Under the pieces are notes generated by a model, which saw only the letters and a list, made by a program, of their open reading frames with translations, was not told where the DNA came from and did not search any database. Of a DNA stretch of 64,000 nt, positions 35,214 to 42,863 are shown one piece after another. The position numbers and the translations under genes are program-made. The stretch spans positions 434,001 to 498,000 of the forward strand of contig CBDFHE010000017.1 of the NCBI GenBank assembly GCA_965247455.1, written 5' to 3'. The stretch comes from JACZYA01 sp965247455. Its GTDB lineage: Bacteria > Acidobacteriota > Terriglobia > Acidiferrales > 2-02-FULL-67-57. The stretch's first letter is position 1. The number at the start of each line of letters is the position of its first letter.

Positions 35214-35514
35214 ATGGACATCAGTGATTGGCGCAAACGCATTGACGGGATCGACGAGAAACTGGTTGAGCTGACATCAGTGATTGGCGCAAACGCATTG
35301 ACGGGATCGACGAGAAACTCTGCTCAACCAGCGGGCACGCGCCGCCGCTGCCATCGGAAAGCTCAAGCGTGCGGCCAGCGAGCCGGTCTACCAGCCCCAA
35401 CGCGAGAACGAAGTGCTGGAACAGGTCCAGAAGCTGAACGCCGGGCCGCTCAGCAACCAGCAGTTGAGGCGGCTGTTCGAGTGCATCGTGGACGAGGCGC
35501 GCAAGATTGAATAA
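35214..35514 (+). pseudogene. aroQ: Chorismate mutase (AroQ type), broken by an internal tandem duplication
   Basis: The start (GGAGGAG ribosome site, ATG 35214) encodes DISDWRKRIDGIDEKLVEL. A different frame near the end encodes LLNQRARAAAAIGKLKR and a C-terminus ending DEARKIE at 35514; together these make a normal AroQ chorismate mutase of about 85 residues. Between them 47 bases (35217-35263) are repeated at 35273-35319 with a 56-base period and 7 bases missing at the junction, shifting the frame. As written the product leaves the AroQ frame after about 19 residues. No start codon rescues the second part. Either a genuine recent mutation or an assembly error; chorismate mutase would otherwise be the first structural gene after the attenuator. 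Confidence 0.8.
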
Positions 35515-35569
35515 ACGTCGGCGAGAAATCGTGGCGGAGGAAGACGGAAAAACGAAAGCGAGGTAGACG

Positions 35570-36589
35570 ATGGTGGTTGTGATGCAGACAGGAGCAACAG
35601 AAAAACAGATTCAGCATGTGGCCGAGCGCCTGAAAGAGATGGGGTTCGGCGTGCATCGCTCCAGCGGGGAGGCCCACACGGTATTGGGGGCGGTGGGCGC
35701 GCGGCTGGGCTTCGATACCCGCGAGATCGAATTGCTGGAGGGCGTGCGGGAAGTCGTCCGCATCAGCGTCCCCTACAAGCTCGCCAGCCGGCAGTTTCGC
35801 CCCGAAGGCACGGTGGTGGAGGTGGGGAAAGACGTGCGGGTCGGCGGCAACGAAGTGGTAGTGATGGCGGGGCCGTGCTCGGTGGAGAGCCGCGAGCAAA
35901 TCCTGGCCATCGCCGAGGCGGTCAGCGGCCACGGGGCGAAGATTCTGCGGGGCGGCGCCTTCAAACCGCGTACCTCCCCGTACAGCTTCCAGGGCTTGGG
36001 CGAACCGGCGCTGGAGTGGCTGCGCGCGGCTGCCGACCGGCACGGCCTGCTGGTCGTCAGCGAGGTGATGGACCACACCAAGATTGCGCTGATGGCGGAG
36101 TTGGTGGACATCCTGCAAGTGGGCGCGCGCAACATGCAGAACTACGACCTGCTCAAGGAGCTGGGCAAGGTGCGCAAGCCGGTGCTGCTGAAGCGGGGCC
36201 CCTCGGCCACCATTGAGGAGTGGCTGCTCTCGGCTGAGTACATCATGCACGGCGGCAACTACAATGTGATTCTCTGCGAGCGCGGCATCCGCACCTTCGA
36301 GACTTACACCCGCAACACGCTCGACCTGGCGGCCATTCCGGTGGTGAAGAAGCTCTCTCATCTCCCCATCGTGGTGGACCCCTCCCACGGCACCGGTCGG
36401 CGCGACAAAGTGGCGCCCATGGCACGCGCGGCGGTGGCGGCGGGCGCCGACGGCATCATGGTGGAAGTGCACACCGACCCCGAGCACGCGCTCTCCGACG
36501 GTGCGCAGTCGCTCGAGCCCGCGCAGTTCACCCGATTGATGGAGCAGTTGCAGATGATTGCCCCCGCAGTTGAACGACGGGTTGGTTAA
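35570..36589 (+). CDS. aroF: 3-deoxy-7-phosphoheptulonate (DAHP) synthase
   Basis: A 339-residue enzyme of the type I-beta group with an N-terminal ferredoxin-like regulatory domain (MQTGATEKQIQHVAERLKEMGFGVHRSSGE, about residues 1-75), then the barrel: VVMAGPCSVESREQIL, GGAFKPRTSPYSFQG, VLLKRGPSATIEEWLLSAEYI, VVDPSHGTGRRDKV. It condenses PEP and erythrose-4-phosphate, the first step of the shikimate pathway. The N-terminal domain usually senses Tyr in this group. It follows the chorismate mutase and precedes tyrA, under the Tyr/Phe leader. Confidence 0.95.
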   Translation: MVVVMQTGATEKQIQHVAERLKEMGFGVHRSSGEAHTVLGAVGARLGFDTREIELLEGVREVVRISVPYKLASRQFRPEGTVVEVGKDVRVGGNEVVVMAGPCSVESREQILAIAEAVSGHGAKILRGGAFKPRTSPYSFQGLGEPALEWLRAAADRHGLLVVSEVMDHTKIALMAELVDILQVGARNMQNYDLLKELGKVRKPVLLKRGPSATIEEWLLSAEYIMHGGNYNVILCERGIRTFETYTRNTLDLAAIPVVKKLSHLPIVVDPSHGTGRRDKVAPMARAAVAAGADGIMVEVHTDPEHALSDGAQSLEPAQFTRLMEQLQMIAPAVERRVG

Positions 36590-36707
36590 TGGTTGAATAG
36601 TTGACTGGTTAATCGGTTAATTGGTTCATCGGTTGATTCGTTTTCGATCGCGCAGATTTAGCCGATCAACTGATCAACCAATTAACCAATCAACTAATTA
36701 ACCAACC
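36584..36707. repeat. Heptamer-rich imperfect inverted repeat
   Basis: The spacer between aroF and tyrA is made of GGTTAAT/GGTTGAT-like heptamers on the left and their complements (ATTAACC, ATCAACC) on the right, giving a long AT-rich hairpin around TCGATCGCGC. Related shorter tracts occur at 49074-49109 and 50102-50124. No gene is present. Confidence 0.7.
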
Positions 36708-37604
36708 ATGGCTTTCCAACGAATCACAATTCTGGGTTGTGGACTGATCGGGGGCTCATTTGCCCTCGCGCTCAAGCAGGCGGGCTTCGCGGGCGAGATT
36801 GTCGGCTGGGGCCGGGAGGCTACGCTCGAGCGCGCGCGGCAGCGCGGCGCGATCGACCGGGGCGTGGTTGATCTGGCGCAAGCGGTCGCCGACGCTGATC
36901 TGGTCTATCTCTCCACGCCGGTTGGGGCCATCCTCGATTTGCTGCCGCAGGTGGGACGGGCGGTGAAGGCGGGGGCGCTGGTGACCGACGCCGGCAGTAC
37001 CAAGGTTGCAATTTGCGCAAGAGCCAAAGAAGTCTTGCCGAAGAACGTAACTTTTCTCGGCGGGCATCCGTTGACGGGGAAAGAAACGTCGGGGATCGAG
37101 AATGCGGACGCAGATTTGTTTGTGGGCGCGAAATATGTGGTGATCAAGGAGACAAAGGAGGCAGAAGAAGCAGAGGAGGAGTTTGGGAGCGAGTCGGTGC
37201 GAGAGTTTCTCGATTGGCTCCGGAGGGTGGGGGCAGAGCCGGTGGTGCTGGACGCCGAGACCCACGACCGGGCGGTGGCCTTCACTTCGCATCTGCCGCA
37301 ACTGCTTTCCACCGCGCTGGCCGGTGTGGTGTGGGATGAGACCGACCGGGACGGCCTGCCGGTGTCGCTGGCGGCAAGTGGCTTTCGCGATATGGTACGC
37401 TTGGCGGCCAGCCCCTATGAGTTGTGGCGCGACATTTGCTCCACCAACAGCGAAAATATAAGTCGCGCCTTGGAGCGGCTGGAGCGGCGGTTGGCGCGGT
37501 TGCGCGCGCGCCTTCAGTCGCCCGAGCTGGCGGAGGAGTTTGAGAAAGCCCAGGAGGTTTGCTCGTTATTGAAGACGAATGCCGGGAGGGGAAGCGATGG
37601 ATAA
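36708..37604 (+). CDS. tyrA: Prephenate dehydrogenase TyrA
   Basis: The Rossmann motif ITILGCGLIGGSFALALKQAG begins the protein. Family stretches follow: DLVYLSTPVGAILDLL, VTDAGSTKVAI, FLGGHPLTGKETSGIENADADLF, and HDRAVAFTSHLPQLLSTALA with the catalytic-site His. It oxidatively decarboxylates prephenate to 4-hydroxyphenylpyruvate. A Glu/Lys/Ala-rich insertion (KETKEAEEAEEEFGSE) near residue 150 is low-complexity and probably a surface loop. 298 residues; the 3' end overlaps the scoA start by 8 bases. Confidence 0.94.
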   Translation: MAFQRITILGCGLIGGSFALALKQAGFAGEIVGWGREATLERARQRGAIDRGVVDLAQAVADADLVYLSTPVGAILDLLPQVGRAVKAGALVTDAGSTKVAICARAKEVLPKNVTFLGGHPLTGKETSGIENADADLFVGAKYVVIKETKEAEEAEEEFGSESVREFLDWLRRVGAEPVVLDAETHDRAVAFTSHLPQLLSTALAGVVWDETDRDGLPVSLAASGFRDMVRLAASPYELWRDICSTNSENISRALERLERRLARLRARLQSPELAEEFEKAQEVCSLLKTNAGRGSDG

Positions 37605-38298
37605 AGTGGTGGCGAACGCGGACGAAGCCATCGAGAAGCTGAGCGACGGCGTAATGATCATGATGGGCGGCTTCGGGCTGTGCGGGATTCCGGAGAACCT
37701 GATTGCGGCGGTGCGCCGGAAGGGGAGCAAGAACCTGACGGTGGTGTCAAACAACGCCGGCGTGAACGATTTCGGCATCGGGTTGCTGCTGGAGACGCGC
37801 CAAGTGAAGAAAATGATTGCTACCTACGTGGGCGAGAACAAGCTGTTCGAGCAGCAGGTGTTGAGCGGCGAGTTGGAGGTGGAGTTGAACCCGCAGGGAA
37901 CTTTGGCGGAGCGTATACGCGCCGGGGGCGCGGGCATCGGTGGATTTTTCACTCCCACCGGCTGCGGGACGCCCATCGCGGAGGGCAAGGAGACGCGCGA
38001 GATTGACGGTAAGATGTACGTGCTGGAGAAGCCGCTGCGGGCGCAGTTTGCGTTCGTCAAGGCGTGGAAGGGCGACCGCTGGGGCAACTTGATCTATCGC
38101 AAGACGGCGCGCAACTTCAACCCCGTCATGGCCACCGCGGCCGAGACCGTGATTGCGGAAGTGGAGGAGTTGCTGGAGGTAGGGCAGCTCGACCCCGACT
38201 CCGTGCACACGCCTGGTGTTTACGTGGACGCGATCTTTCAGGGCGTGAACTACGAGAAGCGCATCGAGCGGCGCACCGTGCGCCCGCGCTCGGCGTAG
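37597..38298 (+). CDS. scoA: 3-oxoacid CoA-transferase subunit A
   Basis: From ATG 37597 (GGGAGGGG upstream, overlapping the tyrA end) the product is 233 residues with the family motif MMGGFGLCGIPENLI, SNNAGVNDFGIG and GAGIGGFFTPTGCGT. Together with ScoB it moves CoA from succinyl-CoA or another acyl-CoA to acetoacetate or a related 3-oxoacid. Usually scoA and scoB overlap or abut; here 1.46 kb carrying a RAYT unit separates them. Confidence 0.93.
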   Translation: MDKVVANADEAIEKLSDGVMIMMGGFGLCGIPENLIAAVRRKGSKNLTVVSNNAGVNDFGIGLLLETRQVKKMIATYVGENKLFEQQVLSGELEVELNPQGTLAERIRAGGAGIGGFFTPTGCGTPIAEGKETREIDGKMYVLEKPLRAQFAFVKAWKGDRWGNLIYRKTARNFNPVMATAAETVIAEVEELLEVGQLDPDSVHTPGVYVDAIFQGVNYEKRIERRTVRPRSA

Positions 38299-38302
38299 GA
38301 GG

Positions 38303-38475
38303 AATTGCCACAGAGACACAGAGAAAAGAAGAAAGGGATTAACCGCAGAGGACGCGGAGAACGCAGAGGCTAGAAAAGAGAAAACAGAAAGCAGAGGGAG
38401 AGTTAGTACAGAGGGCGTTGAGAAGCACGAGGGGGAGGAGATGGCGGCGTTGAGCGGAAGGGAAGCGCGGGAATC
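38303..38475 (+). other. CAGAG-type repeat tract and duplicated start of scoB
   Basis: From 38306 the spacer carries CACAGAGACACAGAGAA and later CCGCAGAGGACGCGGAGA, a degenerate short-period repeat. At 38441 there is an ATG followed by codons for MAALSGREARE, nearly identical to the scoB start at 39760, preceded by GGAGGAG. It runs out of homology after about 11 codons and stops shortly after. It appears to be a leftover copy of the scoB start produced when DNA was inserted between scoA and scoB. Confidence 0.65.
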
Positions 38476-38544
38476 ATCTCGCTGCGCGTTGCGTATCTGA
38501 GTGTTAGAGTGAAGAAGAGAACGGCGGATCAAGCAAAACAAATA

Positions 38545-38572
38545 GCTCAGCCCAGCGGCCCCTGCCGCTGGG
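38545..38572 (-). repeat. REP hairpin 1 (5' of the RAYT gene)
   Basis: The perfect 22-bp palindromic hairpin at 38551-38572 reads, on the minus strand, CCCAGCGGCAGGGGCCGCTG plus GG followed by CTGAGC. It ends 6 bases before the RAYT start codon and is inverted relative to REP hairpin 2, the usual arrangement around a RAYT. Confidence 0.75.
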
Positions 38573-38578
38573 ATCACG

Positions 38579-39402
38579 ATGAGAAGGCGAGAGAAATCGG
38601 CGGATCGAGGGTGGTTGTTCATCACGGGAGCGACCTACCGCCGTATCCCTCTTTTCCGGGAGCGTGAGCATTGTGAGATATTTCTTGAAAACTTGCGCTT
38701 CTATAGGAAGAAATACCGGTTCGATGTGAGTGGATATGCTCTTCTTCCCGACCACTATCACTTGCTGCTGAGGATGCCGGAAGAGGTTGCGCTCCCGGGC
38801 CTGCTGAGGGATTTCAAAAGCGCTGTGGGGAGGCAGGTGATAGATGCACTGAAGAGAAACAACCAGGATCGATTACTGGAGCGCTTGTTGGTGCCGCGGC
38901 TCCCGCGGAGACGAAAGGATGCGCGCTTTCGGGTATTGCAGGCAGACAACTACGTTAAGCGTGTGTTTTCAGCGGGAATCGCTCAGGTGCTCGGCGATGA
39001 GTGTCTCCAGCCCCAGACGTTCATCCAACTCGCGCACCAGAATGAGGCCAGCGTCAGAAGTGACGCGCGATCCCTGGAACGCGACTTTCAAGAAGCCGTT
39101 GAACGCGAACTGGAATGGCTCGTGTTGTAATTCACCCACCGGGTGTCACCCTCCGTAGTGTGGTTCCTTACGTCGGAGCCCCAAAACTCAAGGCGCAGCG
39201 ACTGGTCCTGGCGATACGGTACCACAGCCAAATCGGAAATCCGGGTTCAGAGGGATTTTTCCGGCAGAAACTCGACTACATTCACGCAAACGCAGTACGA
39301 GAAGGTTTGGCGCAGAACCCGGCAGACTATCCCTATTCGAGCGCTAGGTGGTACACGGGCAGAGGGGAGGAACAGGCCCAGTGGCAGGGGCCACTGGGCT
39401 GA
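38579..39402 (+). pseudogene. REP-associated tyrosine transposase (RAYT), interrupted by an IS1380 fragment
   Basis: The N-terminal part (38579-38972) is an IS200/IS605-like Y1 transposase domain with GWLFITGATYRRIPLF, the HUH motif in LLPDHYHLLLRMPEE, and FKSAVGRQVIDALKR. At 38973 the frame runs into 273 bases identical to one end of the IS1380 element and stops at 39130. After 39250 the RAYT C-terminus resumes: EGFFRQKLDYIHANAVREGL, then ADYPYSSARWY, to a stop at 39400-39402. Removing 278 bases (insert plus one 5-bp duplication) gives one continuous 181-residue RAYT. The stop codon is inside REP hairpin 2. So this was an intact RAYT until recently. Confidence 0.88.
38968..39250 (-). mobile_element. 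273-bp IS1380-end fragment with 5-bp target duplication
   Basis: Bases 38973-39245 are identical to 58689-58961, one end of the IS1380-family element (about 55 N-terminal codons of the transposase plus the upstream terminal sequence). TTCAG flanks the piece on both sides (38968-38972 and 39246-39250). One border is the real IS end (CCCGGATTTCCG read inward); the other, CGGGAATCGC, is internal to the transposase gene. Confidence 0.85.
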
Positions 39403-39404
39403 GC
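39377..39404 (+). repeat. REP hairpin 2 (3' end of the RAYT gene)
   Basis: CCCAGTGGCAGGGGCCACTG plus GG (39377-39398) followed by CTGAGC. Same core GGCAGGGGCC as REP hairpin 1 and as elements B1 and B2, in direct orientation to the RAYT gene. Confidence 0.75.
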
Positions 39405-39418
39405 GTAAGGGATGTAGT

Positions 39419-39673
39419 ATGGGGCAAAAATTCAAACGACGGCTCAGCAAGCTTTTGGAAAGCGGACGAATCTCTCGCGCCGAGTTCCGACGCCGGAAGA
39501 GAAGGCTAATGCGCTTTGCGATGCTAGAGGCCAAAAGACGAAGACACTTAGCCCGCCTAAAGGACAAAAAAGATGCCAAGATGTGGGGCGGTTCGAGCGC
39601 CATGCTTAAAGTACCAAGAACTCCGGCGCGTGTGGTCCAGGGCGGACTACCGGGCTTGGGTAAGGGTCAGTAG
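39419..39673 (+). CDS. Small highly basic protein next to the RAYT
   Basis: An 84-codon ORF between REP hairpins 2 and 3. The first 50 residues are very rich in Lys and Arg with a helical look (KFKRRLSKLLESGRIS, EFRRRKRRLMRFAMLEAK), and the tail is Gly/Pro-containing. No recognisable family. It may be a nucleic-acid-binding passenger of the RAYT unit, or a chance frame: the ribosome site (AAGGGATGTAGT) is weak. Confidence 0.35.
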   Translation: MGQKFKRRLSKLLESGRISRAEFRRRKRRLMRFAMLEAKRRRHLARLKDKKDAKMWGGSSAMLKVPRTPARVVQGGLPGLGKGQ

Positions 39674-39718
39674 TCTGGCTGCATGACGATTTGGTTTGCC
39701 GGTCGAAAAACGCTCTGT

Positions 39719-39738
39719 CCAGCGGTCCACGCCGCTGG
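39719..39738. repeat. Degenerate REP hairpin 3
   Basis: CCAGCGGTCCACGCCGCTGG is a variant of the RAYT-linked hairpin with a changed loop. It lies just before the scoB ribosome-binding site and may mark the right border of the inserted RAYT unit. Confidence 0.55.
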
Positions 39739-39759
39739 GAACAAGGAGGGAGTGAGGCG

Positions 39760-40428
39760 ATGGCGGCGTTGAGCGGTAAGGAAGCGCGGGAGTTTATCGG
39801 CAAGCGGGTGGCGCAGGAGCTGCGCGACGGCTACTACGTCAACCTCGGCATCGGACTGCCGACGCTGGTGGTGAACTACATCCCGGCGGGGATGGACGTC
39901 ATCTTGCAGTCGGAGAACGGGCTGATGGGCATCGGCCCCTGGCCGGTCGAGGGCGAGGAAGACCCGGACTTGATCAGCGCCGGCAAAGAGACAGTGACGG
40001 AGATTCCCGGAGCGGCCTATTTTTCCAGCGCCGACTCGTTTGCTATGATTCGCGGCGGGCACATCGACCTCTCCATCCTGGGCGCCTTGCAGGTGGACGC
40101 GGAAGGCAACCTGGCCAACTGGATGATCCCCGGCAAGATGGTGAAGGGCATGGGCGGGGCGATGGACTTGGTGGCGGGGGCCAAGTGCGTCATCATCGCC
40201 ATGGAGCACACCGCCAAGGGCAAGGCCAAAATTGTAAGCCGGTGCTCGCTGCCGCTGACGGGCGTCAAGGTGGTGAACACTATTGTCACCGAGCTGGGTG
40301 TGATTGACGTGACCCCGGAGGGGCTGCTGCTGAAAGAGGTCGCGCCCGGCGTGACCCCGGACGAGGTGCAGAAAGCCACCGAGCCGAAACTGAAGGTGGC
40401 GAAGGACGTGAAAGAAATCGAGGTCTAG
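39760..40428 (+). CDS. scoB: 3-oxoacid CoA-transferase subunit B
   Basis: ATG 39760 follows AAGGAGGGAG. The 222-residue subunit shows VNLGIGLPTLV and the catalytic glutamate in LQSENGLMGIGP, then GGHIDLSILGALQVD and KMVKGMGGAMDLV. It is intact and pairs with ScoA, but the RAYT unit now lies between the two genes. Whether it is still co-transcribed with scoA depends on read-through of about 1.4 kb with several hairpins. Confidence 0.93.
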   Translation: MAALSGKEAREFIGKRVAQELRDGYYVNLGIGLPTLVVNYIPAGMDVILQSENGLMGIGPWPVEGEEDPDLISAGKETVTEIPGAAYFSSADSFAMIRGGHIDLSILGALQVDAEGNLANWMIPGKMVKGMGGAMDLVAGAKCVIIAMEHTAKGKAKIVSRCSLPLTGVKVVNTIVTELGVIDVTPEGLLLKEVAPGVTPDEVQKATEPKLKVAKDVKEIEV

Positions 40429-40560
40429 ATCACAAAGCGGGTGCCTCGCCGCTGGCGGGATAAACTCTTCGGCAGACTCAGGGCAGGCTTCGCACCTCTT
40501 CCGAACAATATTTCATTTCTTACTTTCTTGTGAAACAGTTGTCAGTGGGGAGCAAAGCGG

Positions 40561-40902
40561 ATGGAACTGAATTCAATTGTGGTCGTGAGTCTGCGCGAGC
40601 CCAAGGAGCGGCTCTGGGGGCAATTGCTTGCCCTGACGCAGGCGGGGATCACGGTGCGGGGGATTGATCTGAACTCGTTCACCGACTTCGTCCAGCAGGT
40701 GAAACATCCCGAGGAAATGCAGGTGGGGCTGGCCACGATTTTCTATCCTATGCAGCGGGTGGAGCGTATCGCGCTGGACGAGCCCAAGGGCGACATCCCC
40801 TCGCTGGGCCAGACGTTTGAGCAGCAGGTGGGACGCAGCATTCAGGACTACCTGGCCGGATTGGAGTCGCGCAGCCGCCCGGCCCGCCGACGGCGGCGCT
40901 AG
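40561..40902 (+). CDS. Conserved small hypothetical protein (PilZ-free, 113 aa)
   Basis: The product begins MELNSIVVVSLREPKERLWGQLLALTQAGITVRGIDLNSF and ends in an Arg-rich tail (SRSRPARRRRR). It has no signal peptide or membrane segment and no motif I can name. It reads as a compact alpha/beta protein. It sits 39 bases ahead of pgsA on the same strand, so the two are probably co-transcribed. Base composition is like that of its neighbours. Confidence 0.75.
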   Translation: MELNSIVVVSLREPKERLWGQLLALTQAGITVRGIDLNSFTDFVQQVKHPEEMQVGLATIFYPMQRVERIALDEPKGDIPSLGQTFEQQVGRSIQDYLAGLESRSRPARRRRR

Positions 40903-40941
40903 CCGGCGCGGGGGCAGCAAGTCTCGTCGCAGGAATTACTG

Positions 40942-41484
40942 ATGAAAAGCCAGATTTTCACCTGGGCCAACCAGTTCACCCTGCTGCGGCTGGGGTTGAT
41001 CCCGTTCTTCGCGGTGGCGGTGTTGGAAGGGCGTTCCCACTGGGCTTTGTCGTTGCTGGTGGTGGCGGGCGTGAGCGATGCCCTGGACGGGTTGCTGGCG
41101 CGCTGGCTGAAGCAGCGGACTGCGTTGGGCGCCTACTTGGATCCGATTACGGACAAGTTGCTGCTCTCCACTGCCTTTGTGGTTCTGGCTGTACGAGGAG
41201 ATATTCCCTGGACACTGAGCGTGCTGGTGCTGGGCCGCGACGTGCTGATGGTGGTGGTGGCGGGCGTGATTGTGGTGGCAGCGGGCTTCCGGCCCTTCCC
41301 CCCCAGCATCTTCGGCAAGGGCTGCACCGCGGTGCAGATGCTGACGGTGTTGGCGGTGGTGCTGGGCCGGGTGTGGCCGCCGGCTGAAGAGTCGTGGCGG
41401 GTGTTGCTGTGGTTGACGGCGGTGCTGACCGTGCTCACAGGTGTGCACTACGCCTACCAAACCGGAAAAGTGCTGCCGCGCTGA
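40942..41484 (+). CDS. pgsA: CDP-alcohol phosphatidyltransferase (phosphatidylglycerophosphate synthase-like)
   Basis: The 180-residue membrane protein has NQFTLLRLGLIPFFAVAV at the N-terminus and the CDP-alcohol phosphotransferase motif D-x2-D-G-x2-A-R-x8-G-x3-D-x3-D in DALDGLLARWLKQRTALG and AYLDPITDK. It has four to six hydrophobic segments. It transfers a phosphatidyl group to an alcohol, most likely glycerol-3-phosphate. Which alcohol is used cannot be proved from sequence. Confidence 0.88.
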   Translation: MKSQIFTWANQFTLLRLGLIPFFAVAVLEGRSHWALSLLVVAGVSDALDGLLARWLKQRTALGAYLDPITDKLLLSTAFVVLAVRGDIPWTLSVLVLGRDVLMVVVAGVIVVAAGFRPFPPSIFGKGCTAVQMLTVLAVVLGRVWPPAEESWRVLLWLTAVLTVLTGVHYAYQTGKVLPR

Positions 41485-41645
41485 AAGGGGAGCAGCGGGA
41501 CGGACGGTCCGCAATGGTTCTGCTTGGCGTGCGCTGGTAGTCTGGAGTACCCTTTCGGCTTTGTTGTATCCCTTCCAGCGTCTCAACGTGGGGGACGCTC
41601 AGCTGAGGGCCCGGAACAGAGACTGAAGAAGCAGGAGGTTGGGGC

Positions 41646-42854
41646 GTGGCTGATTTCTATCAAACCGGAGTGGTGGCTACCCTGCATCGGCTGGGGACGC
41701 GGCGTATTGAAGACACCGAGGATGAGCTGGTGCGGTTCGCGCGGCATGCGCCCATGGCGCTGGTGCTGCCGGCGCTCTATTCGGAGTTTGAGGCTCCGGC
41801 CATGGGCCGGATTCTGGAAGAGCTGTCGAAGGTTCCCTACCTGAAGCAGATTGTATTGTCGCTGGATCGGGCTGACGCCGACCAGTTCGCCGAGGTCAAG
41901 AGGCGGGTGAGTGGCGCGCATAAGAATGCGCGGGTGATCTGGAACGACGGCGAGCGGGTGCAGCGGCTGTTGAAGCTGTTGGAGGAGAATGACCTGGCGG
42001 CCGGCCCGCCGGGCAAGGGGCGGGGGTGCTGGCTGGCCTACGGGTACGTGCTAGCCAGCGGGCAGGCCCGGGTGGTGGGGCTGCATGACTGCGACATTGT
42101 GGACTACAGCCGGGAGTTGTTGGCGCGCTTGATGTACCCGGTGGCCAATCCGAACGTGGACTTCGAGTTCTGCAAAGGGTTCTACGCCCGTTACACCTCC
42201 AAGTTGCACGGGCGGGTGACGCGGCTCTACCTGACGCCGTTGGTCCGTACCCTGCAACAGATTTTCGGCTACCTGCCCTTCCTGGCGTACCTGGACAGCT
42301 TTCGCTACCCGCTGGCGGGGGAGTTTGCCATGGACACCGAACTGCTGCGGGTGAACCGCATCCCGTCTGACTGGGGCTTGGAGGTGGGTGTGCTGGCGGA
42401 GGTGTATCGCAACTCCTCCCTGAAGCGCGTGTGCCAGGTGGACTTGGCCGACAACTACGAGCACAAGCACCAGCCGCTTTCGGCCGATGATACCCGCAAG
42501 GGGCTGATGCGCATGACGGTGGACATCACCAAGATTCTGTTCCGCATGCTGGCGGCCGAAGGGGGCGTGCTGTCCGACGGGGTGCTCCGCACCATCCAAA
42601 GCAAGTTTGTGCGCACGGCGGAAGACACCATCACCCGCTACCACGCCGATGCCATGGTCAATGGGCTGGAGTTTGACCGCCACGAAGAGGAAGTGGCGGT
42701 GCAGGCTTTCGCGCGCGCGATTGCGCTGGCGGCCGACGATTATTTGAAGGACCCGCTGGGGGCGCCGCTGATTCCCAACTGGAACCGGGTGGCGGCTGCC
42801 CTGCCGGACTTCTTCAGTCAACTGGAACTGGCGGTCGAAGAGGACAACGGCTAA
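41646..42854 (+). CDS. gpgS: Glucosyl-3-phosphoglycerate synthase-like glycosyltransferase (GT81/GpgS type)
   Basis: The 402-residue protein resembles the GpgS enzymes of cyanobacteria and thermophiles: MADFYQTGVVATLHRL, VLPALYSEFEAPAMGRILEELSKVPYLKQIVLSLDRAD, GKGRGCWLAYGYVLAS, the metal site LHDCDIVDY, YPLAGEFAMDTELLRVNRIPSDWGLEVGVLAEVYRN and DNYEHKHQ. It would join glucose from an NDP-glucose to 3-phosphoglycerate. It is followed by a second glycosyltransferase and a HAD phosphatase of the mannosyl-phosphoglycerate type, which is the gene order expected for a glycosylglycerate compatible solute. Substrate specificity is inferred. Confidence 0.8.
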   Translation: MADFYQTGVVATLHRLGTRRIEDTEDELVRFARHAPMALVLPALYSEFEAPAMGRILEELSKVPYLKQIVLSLDRADADQFAEVKRRVSGAHKNARVIWNDGERVQRLLKLLEENDLAAGPPGKGRGCWLAYGYVLASGQARVVGLHDCDIVDYSRELLARLMYPVANPNVDFEFCKGFYARYTSKLHGRVTRLYLTPLVRTLQQIFGYLPFLAYLDSFRYPLAGEFAMDTELLRVNRIPSDWGLEVGVLAEVYRNSSLKRVCQVDLADNYEHKHQPLSADDTRKGLMRMTVDITKILFRMLAAEGGVLSDGVLRTIQSKFVRTAEDTITRYHADAMVNGLEFDRHEEEVAVQAFARAIALAADDYLKDPLGAPLIPNWNRVAAALPDFFSQLELAVEEDNG

Positions 42855-42863
42855 TCCCGCGCT

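Noticed and set aside
36600..36705. AT-rich heptamers considered as a replication origin (DnaA boxes)
   Set aside because: The units are GGTTAAT/GGTTGAT and do not match TTATCCACA; no dnaA or dnaN is nearby.
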